From positions 23,955 through 87,954 of the forward strand of contig JAJDYK010000176.1 of the NCBI GenBank assembly GCA_022825185.1: a stretch of 64,000 bases of DNA, written 5' to 3'. Below, in pieces: positions 58,743 through 64,000 of this stretch (positions are counted from its first letter, which is position 1; every line of letters starts with the position of its first letter). The DNA is from Candidatus Latescibacterota bacterium. Its GTDB lineage: Bacteria > Latescibacterota > UBA2968 > UBA8231. A program made the translations under genes and the position numbers. The notes under the pieces were generated by a model, which saw nothing but the letters and a program-made list of their open reading frames with translations, was not told the DNA's origin and made no database searches.

Positions 58743-60169
58743 GGATTTTGTCAGTGGTCAGTGGTCAGCCCCACATCACTCTGCCTCGGTTGAGAGGGAC
58801 TCTGCCGTTGCTAATTTGCCTCGCATTGTACGCCTGCGCGGAGGAAAGCTCGCAGGAAAAAGTGCGCCCTGGCGCGGCTATGGATGCCGAGGTACTCTTC
58901 ACGCGCGGCACTGCGCTAGCCTCTGAGGGACGCCATACCGAGGCTATCGACGCGTACCGACAGGCCGCCGCACTCGCACCTAAGTCTGCCAAGATCCACT
59001 ACAACCTCGGCAACGCGTACGCGCGCCAACTCGACTATCCCAGCGCGATGGCGGCCTATCAGCGCGTGTTGGCGCTGGATTCGACGCACGTATCAGCGCG
59101 GCACAATCTCGCGGCCATGTACGTGAAACAGCTCAACTACGCCCAAGCTATTGACGAACATCGCCGGGTGCTCTCCTTAGATCCCGGCCATCTGACGACT
59201 TACTACGACCTCGGCTACATCTATTTTTTGCGCGGCGAGTACGGCGAGGTGGAAATGCTGCTACAAGCGGGGCTGGACCGCGACTCGACCAATGCCTCCT
59301 TCTACCGGCTCTTGGGCCGGACGCGCCTGAAGGAACTCGACTTTGAGCGGGCTGCAGCGACTCTGATGCGTGCGGTCGAGTTGGACAGCACAGACGCGGC
59401 CGCGTACGTCGATCTGGCGCAGGTGGAACTCAAGCGGCGCGAGTACGCGGCGGCTGAACGCGCTGCCCGTCGCGCCATTGCGCTCGATTCCTTGTCCAAG
59501 GAGGCGTACTTCGCGCTGGCCAATGCCCTCAAGCGGCTTGGCCGCCGCGAGGAGAGCACCGAAGTGCTGGAGCAGTTCCGGGCGCTCGACCAACAGCTCG
59601 ACAAAATCGACGACCAACTGCGGATGTTGGGCAATGCGCCCGACGACCACGAGGCGCGGGCGCAACTGGGCCTGCTGTACACCGAGCAGGGCCGCTTGAC
59701 CGAAGCGGCCGAAGCGTATCGGCTGGCTGTGCGTATCGCACCGGACAGCTTGCGCTACCGCAACAACCTAGGGAACCTTTACCTACGCTTAGGCCAATTC
59801 GCCGAAGCCGTCGCCGAGTATCAAGCCGCGCTGGCTTTGGACCCAGAATACGCTAAGGCCCACTACAATTTGGGTCAGGCGTACATGCGGTTGCAGCGCT
59901 TTGACGAGGCCCTAGCCAGTCTCGCCGAAGCGCGCCGCTTAGCGCCGGAAGACGCGGAGACTCATTACTTTTTGGGACTGCTACACGCGCGCGCTGGCGA
60001 CTACGCCAAAGCCGCCGAAATGCTGACCGTTGCGGTGGCGGCCCGGCCGGACTGGCTCGACGCGCGGCAGAAGTTGGCGGTGGCGTACTTGAAGTCTGGC
60101 AAGATAGAAGAGAGCAAGCAGGAGCTAGCGGCGATCCAGCAGATGAAAGAGAGCGAACAACATGAATAA
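58739..60169 (+). CDS. TPR lipoprotein
   Basis: The 476-residue protein starts at the ATG of the ATGA overlap (MRILSVVSG); an earlier in-frame start lies inside the CRTAC gene. The lipobox is LALYAC. About ten TPRs fill the rest (AKIHYNLGNAYARQLDYPSAM, LRYRNNLGNLYLRLGQFAEAV, AKAHYNLGQAYMRLQRFDEAL). The repeats resemble the TPR parts of the CRTAC-TPR fusions, including the central break with LDQQLDKIDDQL. With the CRTAC gene before it and a parvulin gene after it (eight-base overlap), the order equals the domain order of the fusions. Confidence 0.88.
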   Translation: MRILSVVSGQPHITLPRLRGTLPLLICLALYACAEESSQEKVRPGAAMDAEVLFTRGTALASEGRHTEAIDAYRQAAALAPKSAKIHYNLGNAYARQLDYPSAMAAYQRVLALDSTHVSARHNLAAMYVKQLNYAQAIDEHRRVLSLDPGHLTTYYDLGYIYFLRGEYGEVEMLLQAGLDRDSTNASFYRLLGRTRLKELDFERAAATLMRAVELDSTDAAAYVDLAQVELKRREYAAAERAARRAIALDSLSKEAYFALANALKRLGRREESTEVLEQFRALDQQLDKIDDQLRMLGNAPDDHEARAQLGLLYTEQGRLTEAAEAYRLAVRIAPDSLRYRNNLGNLYLRLGQFAEAVAEYQAALALDPEYAKAHYNLGQAYMRLQRFDEALASLAEARRLAPEDAETHYFLGLLHARAGDYAKAAEMLTVAVAARPDWLDARQKLAVAYLKSGKIEESKQELAAIQQMKESEQHE

Positions 60170-61727
60170 GCGTTGGCTGGGAACGGCGCTTTGCGCGGCG
60201 CTGATCGGCCTAAGCGGTTGCGCTGAGGACGGCCCGGCCGTGGTCACTGAAGATGCCGTTCTGGTGGAGGTGGGGCCAACGACAATTCGGGTGGCGGATT
60301 ACCGCAAGTTCATCGCGCGAGTGGCACCGGAATTGCGGGCGGAATACGGGGCTGAGAAGTTGTTGGAAGCCATTGTCGAGCAAACGCTGCTCGTGCAGGA
60401 AGCCGAGCGGCGTGGCTTGGGTGTGAGCGCGGAATTTGTGCAATGGCAGACGCAGGCGCAGGCGCAGCTAGTGCAGCAGGCCCTGTACAAGCGCGCTGGG
60501 ATCGTCCAGCCCGAGGTCGCCGAGGAGGAACTGCGAGCCTATTTCCAGCGCAGCCCGTACAACCGCCGCGTGCGCTTTAGCCTGCTGATGGTGCGCGAGC
60601 AAGAGCAGCTACCGGAGATTTTGGCCGCGCTCGCCGAAGGAGCGGACTTTGAGGAACTGTCGATGCAGCACTCGCAGGACTCGCGGATCCTAGAGCGCCA
60701 GGCCGACATGGGCTATCACCGCTGGGGCGATACCATGGCCTCGCACGCCGCCCTGACCGAAAGGGCCTTCTCTATGCAGATCGGGGAGATCTCCGAGCCG
60801 ATGCAGGTGGCCGATGGGTACTTTCTCATCAAGCTCACGGATACGCACCCGGTTAGCTTTGAGCAGGAGCGGGAGACCATTCAGCGCCTAGTGCTGCGGG
60901 AGAAGTTAGGGCGGCAGCTCTTGGCTTATTACGACACCCTGCATGTGCGCTATAATGTGCGCTACGAGCCGGATGGGTTGGCGGGGTCGCCGGAAGCGGT
61001 CGTGGCTGCGTACGACGGCGGAGTGCTAACGGTTGCGCAGGCCCACGAACTGCTAAAGGGTCAGGGTGCAGGGGAGAAAGTGCTGCGGCGCGAGCTCGGG
61101 CGGCGCGTGTTGGTTCCGCTCGAAACCGCGCGGCTCGCGCTCGCCGATGATCCGGATCTGCAGCGCGAGCTGGAGCGACTGCGGCAGATGCAGCTTGCGC
61201 GGCACTTGCAGGACGCGCTGCAAGCGCAGGTGCCACCGCCCAATCCCAACGGCCTGAGCCTGTTTTACGAGGAGTACAAACTCCGTTATACCGCGCCGGC
61301 CGAGGTGGAGGTGCGCCGACTTCTCGCCCGCGATGAGGCTGAGGGCACTGCCATTGTCGAGCGGATGCGCGCCGGTCGCGATACGACCGAACTGGTTGAT
61401 CGCTTCGTCAGCGTGATTTACGGCAGTGGTGCGCTGGAGGGCGACAATCCGGTCAGCCGCGCCCTGCGCGCCGCCGAAGGGACTTTTCACGGTCCCTTTG
61501 CCACGGATAATGGTTATATTGTCCTACAGGTGTTGCGCCGCCGCCCGGACCGACTGCCGCCGCTGGACGAAATCCGCGAGCAGGTCGAGGCGGATTGGGC
61601 GGCGGCGCAACTCCAAGCTGCGGTTAAGGAGTTGGCCGCGTCTCTGCGCCAGCGCCGCGCCAATGAAATCCGCTTCAGCCCAGACGCTGTGGCACTAGCC
61701 CTATTGGCCACTTCTCATGGCGAGTAA
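60162..61727 (+). CDS. Parvulin/SurA-like peptidyl-prolyl isomerase lipoprotein
   Basis: The 521-residue lipoprotein (MNKRWLGTALCAALIGLSGC) has a SurA-type N-terminal chaperone region (VLVEVGPTTIRVADYRKFIA, LLVQEAERRGLGVS). One PPIC-like domain follows at about 140-235 (LMVREQEQLPEILAALAEGADFEELS-type segment, QDSRILERQADMGYHRWG, IGEISEPMQVADGYFLIKL). A second, more degenerate one is at about 380-470 (GPFATDNGYIVLQVL). It begins eight bases before the TPR gene's stop and its stop overlaps the next gene. Periplasmic folding assistance for the CRTAC and TPR lipoproteins is the natural inference. Confidence 0.85.
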   Translation: MNKRWLGTALCAALIGLSGCAEDGPAVVTEDAVLVEVGPTTIRVADYRKFIARVAPELRAEYGAEKLLEAIVEQTLLVQEAERRGLGVSAEFVQWQTQAQAQLVQQALYKRAGIVQPEVAEEELRAYFQRSPYNRRVRFSLLMVREQEQLPEILAALAEGADFEELSMQHSQDSRILERQADMGYHRWGDTMASHAALTERAFSMQIGEISEPMQVADGYFLIKLTDTHPVSFEQERETIQRLVLREKLGRQLLAYYDTLHVRYNVRYEPDGLAGSPEAVVAAYDGGVLTVAQAHELLKGQGAGEKVLRRELGRRVLVPLETARLALADDPDLQRELERLRQMQLARHLQDALQAQVPPPNPNGLSLFYEEYKLRYTAPAEVEVRRLLARDEAEGTAIVERMRAGRDTTELVDRFVSVIYGSGALEGDNPVSRALRAAEGTFHGPFATDNGYIVLQVLRRRPDRLPPLDEIREQVEADWAAAQLQAAVKELAASLRQRRANEIRFSPDAVALALLATSHGE

Positions 61728-62769
61728 TTCCATCGTCCTGCAACCTGCCTATATCGTCGATCGCCGGCAGGACTATATCTGGTTTGTGAGTCTGCCGTTT
61801 GCCGCGGTCTGCTTTGCGCTCGTGTCCGGGCACTATCTGCCGGGGGCAGCGCTGGCGGCCATTGCCTTGTGGGTGACGATTCCACACCACTTTGTCACTT
61901 GGCTGCGCGTGTATGGCTCGCCGGCGGAGTTTGCCCGCTTCAAGGAGCGCTTTATTCTCGGGCCGATAGTGTTGGTCGCCTTTGCCTATGGCCTGATCCA
62001 GTGGGCGCCGTTGAGCTTGGTGTTGATCGTGACCTTGTGGGATCACCAGCACAGCTTGATGCAGCAGTACGGCTTTGCGCGCGTGTACGATTTCAAGGCT
62101 AAGGCCGGCACGCCTGCGACTGCTAAGTTCGACTTGGCGTTCAATTGGATTTTCTTTGGCAACATGCTGGTGGTGTCGCCGCTGTTTTCCACGGTTTGGG
62201 TGCGCATGTTGCACGAGTGGCACTTGCCTATCAGTGCGGAAGCGGTAACGACGGTACACCTCGTCTCGTGGACCATTGCCATTGCCTACGGCCTGATCTA
62301 TGTGGGGCACATCGTCTATTGCGCTTGGCGCGGCTATGCGCTCAACCCTCTCAAATACGCCTTTCTGCTGTCGAGCTATTTCCTGTGGTACTTCACTAGT
62401 TTTACCACGGCCTATTTGCTCGTCTTTGCGGTGGCGCACCGGATCATGCACGGGATCCAGTACATCGTCATGGTGTATTTCTACAACCGCCACAAGGTCG
62501 AGCGCACGGGCGGCGACTCGGCCCTGCTGCGCTACGTGGCGAGCAAGGGGGGTGTCAAGTTCTTTCTCTTGCTATGCGCGGCCTATGCCGTCGTCTTTCA
62601 CGCGCTGAGCGAGGGCTTAGTGCGCGACTTTGGCTTTGGTATAGTCGGCTTCAACACTAATTTCGACCTCTTCAGCTATTCGCTGCTCAGTTCCTTTGCC
62701 CTGATCCACTACTACTACGACGCGTTTATATGGAAGGTGCGGAAAAAGGACGTGCAGGAGGGGCTGTAG
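61717..62769 (+). CDS. Histidine-rich polytopic membrane protein
   Basis: The 350-residue protein has about eight hydrophobic helices and no family I can name. Histidines cluster in or next to helices: His57-His58 (TIPHHFVTWLR), His110 and His112 (LWDHQHSLMQQYGFAR), His166 and His169, His181, His198, His241 and His245 (AHRIMHGIQY), His331 (LIHYYYDAFIWKVR). HH, HxH, HxxxH and HYYYD motifs resemble metal sites of membrane-bound di-iron or haem proteins. The start overlaps the parvulin gene by 11 bases, so it belongs to the CRTAC-TPR-parvulin operon. An oxidoreductase or metal-centre role is inference from the histidines. Confidence 0.7.
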   Translation: MASNSIVLQPAYIVDRRQDYIWFVSLPFAAVCFALVSGHYLPGAALAAIALWVTIPHHFVTWLRVYGSPAEFARFKERFILGPIVLVAFAYGLIQWAPLSLVLIVTLWDHQHSLMQQYGFARVYDFKAKAGTPATAKFDLAFNWIFFGNMLVVSPLFSTVWVRMLHEWHLPISAEAVTTVHLVSWTIAIAYGLIYVGHIVYCAWRGYALNPLKYAFLLSSYFLWYFTSFTTAYLLVFAVAHRIMHGIQYIVMVYFYNRHKVERTGGDSALLRYVASKGGVKFFLLLCAAYAVVFHALSEGLVRDFGFGIVGFNTNFDLFSYSLLSSFALIHYYYDAFIWKVRKKDVQEGL

Positions 62770-62782
62770 TAGGGGCCGCTGG

Positions 62783-62805
62783 CTACGACGCATTTATATG
62801 GAAAG
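62783..62805 (+). repeat. Direct repeat of the end of the preceding gene
   Basis: CTACGACGCATTTATATGG plus four bases repeats 62715-62737 with two mismatches. The first copy encodes YDAFIWK near the C-terminus of the membrane protein; the second is non-coding, between that gene and the GTAGGGGCGA hairpin. Confidence 0.7.
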
Positions 62806-62809
62806 ACCC

Positions 62810-62837
62810 GTAGGGGCGATCGGTCGGTCGCCCCTAC
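62810..62837. repeat. REP-like hairpin GTAGGGGCGA...TCGCCCCTAC
   Basis: GTAGGGGCGA (62810-62819) and TCGCCCCTAC (62828-62837) form a perfect ten-base stem around TCGGTCGG. It has the look of a dispersed intergenic repeat (GTAGGGGCG-type) and may double as a terminator or mRNA-stabilising element; no T-run follows. No second copy was noticed in the window. Confidence 0.65.
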
Positions 62838-62857
62838 ATGACTTAGGAGATTGAACT

Positions 62858-64000
62858 ATGGCCGATGCGTGCTACGATCTCTCCGATGGGGAGCGCCATC
62901 CGCACAAATGGGGCTACACGGACACCCGCTTTGAGTTCGATGGGCCGAAGACTGTGCGGGTGACTGGCAGCCGCTATCCGCTGGCTGGCTTCACCATGCC
63001 GCACTTCATCCCGTTCGTCGAAGAGATGCTGCAGGTTCCGATTGATCCCGACGAGATTGCTGTTGAAAAAGAGAGCCACGAGGTGCCGACCTCGCGGGCA
63101 GACGCAAGCCTCGTCGCCGCTTGGCAGGATGAGCTTGGCTCCGAGTGCGTTTCGCTCGACGACGAGGAGCGGCTGATCCACAGCCACGGCCAGCTCAGCG
63201 TCGATGAGGTCTATCGCCTGCTCTACGGCGACGCCTTGGAGCGAGTGGTCGATCTGGTGCTTTATCCAGAGAGCGAAGACCACGTGCGCGCCATCGTGCG
63301 CCTCGCCTCCGAGCACAATGTGTGCCTCGTGCCCTACGGCGGTGGTACCAACGTCAGCGGTGCATTGGCCCTGCCCACTGACGACGACCGCGTTTTCGCC
63401 TCGGTCGATATGCGGCGCATGAATAGGATTGTCGATCTCGACGAGGACAACCTCCAGGCCTGCATTGAAGCGGGGATTTCGGGCAAGGAACTGGAGCGGG
63501 AACTCGCCGCTCGGGGCTACACCGTCGGTCACGATCCCGACAGCATCGAGCTTTCGACCTTGGGCGGTTGGATTGCCACCAACGCCAGCGGCATGAAGAA
63601 AAACCGCTACGGCAATATCGAAGACATCGTCCTCGAAGCGACCTTGGTGACGCCGACCGGCGCGGTGGAAACCCTGCACACCACGCCGCGCAACTCGACC
63701 GGCATCCAGCCGCGCGGGTTGCTTTTTGGCTCGGAGGGCAACCTTGGCATCATCACCAAGGCCGTGCTCAAGATCCATCCCCAGCCGGAGGTGCGCGAAT
63801 ACGGCTCGCTGGTGTTCAAGTCCTTTGCCCAAGGCGTGGAGTACTTGCAGGCGCTGCGGCAGACCGGGACTTTGCCGGCGAGTATTCGCTTGGTCAACAA
63901 TCAAGAATTTCGCTTCGGACAGGCCCTCAAGGCCGCGCCTTCTCCCCTGAAGCACCTCAAGGAAAAGGTGCAGAAGTTCGCCTTGCTGAAGGTGTTGGGA
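62858..64000 (+). CDS. FAD-linked oxidase, alkylglycerone-phosphate-synthase-like, C-terminus outside window
   Basis: The first 381 residues are visible. The N-terminus (KWGYTDTRFEFDG, GSRYPLAGFTMPHFIPF) and the segment IHSHGQLSVDEVYRL resemble alkyldihydroxyacetonephosphate synthases. The FAD-binding core of the vanillyl-alcohol-oxidase fold follows: VLYPESEDHVRAIVRLA, VPYGGGTNVSGAL, DPDSIELSTLGGWIATNASG and LLFGSEGNLGIITKAVLKI. Such enzymes exchange the acyl group of acyl-dihydroxyacetone phosphate for an alkyl chain in ether-lipid synthesis; a glycolate/lactate oxidase-like role is the alternative. AGGAG lies eight bases before the ATG. It is separated from the preceding operon by a REP-like hairpin. 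Confidence 0.8.
   Translation, partial: MADACYDLSDGERHPHKWGYTDTRFEFDGPKTVRVTGSRYPLAGFTMPHFIPFVEEMLQVPIDPDEIAVEKESHEVPTSRADASLVAAWQDELGSECVSLDDEERLIHSHGQLSVDEVYRLLYGDALERVVDLVLYPESEDHVRAIVRLASEHNVCLVPYGGGTNVSGALALPTDDDRVFASVDMRRMNRIVDLDEDNLQACIEAGISGKELERELAARGYTVGHDPDSIELSTLGGWIATNASGMKKNRYGNIEDIVLEATLVTPTGAVETLHTTPRNSTGIQPRGLLFGSEGNLGIITKAVLKIHPQPEVREYGSLVFKSFAQGVEYLQALRQTGTLPASIRLVNNQEFRFGQALKAAPSPLKHLKEKVQKFALLKVLG

Noticed and set aside
62843..63955. 370-residue frame antisense to the FAD oxidase
   Set aside because: It has no recognisable domain, while the plus strand carries the complete FAD-binding motifs.

Overview
The window is GC-rich bacterial DNA from a didermic, probably uncultured lineage. 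FG-GAP/CRTAC proteins, DUF6785-type membrane proteins, internal and C-terminal FlgD-like Ig domains (NYPNPFNPSTxI, TPNGDGIND) and many exported parvulin/TPR lipoproteins point to the FCB side of the tree, for example Latescibacterota or a related candidate phylum. This placement is inferred from gene content; there is no rRNA or tRNA in the window.

Layout. 0-4.1 kb (minus): a CRTAC-type FG-GAP protein cut by the window edge, a 59-residue one-helix membrane protein, a stand-alone TnpB inserted on the plus strand, and a sodium:solute symporter. 4.3-6.8 kb (plus): a Uma2-like nuclease-fold protein, a haem-motif lipoprotein and an Ldh2-type dehydrogenase. 6.6-13.2 kb: two diverged copies of a leucine-rich-repeat, leishmanolysin-like metalloprotease lie in a tandem duplication. 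Its ends are marked by remnants of the two flanking genes, and a PIN toxin/antitoxin pair sits exactly at the junction. 13.1-19.1 kb (minus): a DUF4143 ATPase, an OPT-like transporter, a DUF6785 membrane protein and a second PIN toxin/antitoxin pair.

19.2-38.2 kb (minus): a cell-surface gene cluster. It holds an M28-like/FtsX fusion, two lipoproteins (one SurA-like), a large beta-rich outer-membrane candidate, four paralogous discoidin-like/FlgD-like exported proteins that all end in an aromatic VY/AY, and a CBM9-like exported protein with its own promoter and leader terminator.

38.4-47.8 kb (plus): a cysteine-less FGE-like protein, a dihaem peroxidase with a C-terminal FlgD domain, a CRTAC-TPR fusion lipoprotein, a second CBM9-like protein, a second DUF6785 protein and a small TPR protein. 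47.8-56.1 kb: a double-parvulin lipoprotein divergent from a second CRTAC-TPR fusion, which overlaps a membrane spermidine-synthase-like gene; an alpha/beta hydrolase follows. 56.1-57.1 kb: an AT-rich two-gene island with a RelE/ParE-like toxin. 57.1-62.8 kb: an overlapping operon of CRTAC protein, TPR lipoprotein, parvulin lipoprotein and a histidine-rich membrane protein. 62.9 kb to the end: the start of an alkylglycerone-phosphate-synthase-like FAD oxidase.

The most distinctive signal is the recurrence of CRTAC + TPR + parvulin genes, fused in two loci and split but translationally overlapping in a third. This suggests one exported or surface-assembly module. The second is the paralogous discoidin/FlgD surface cluster. 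Both functions are inferred, not demonstrated.
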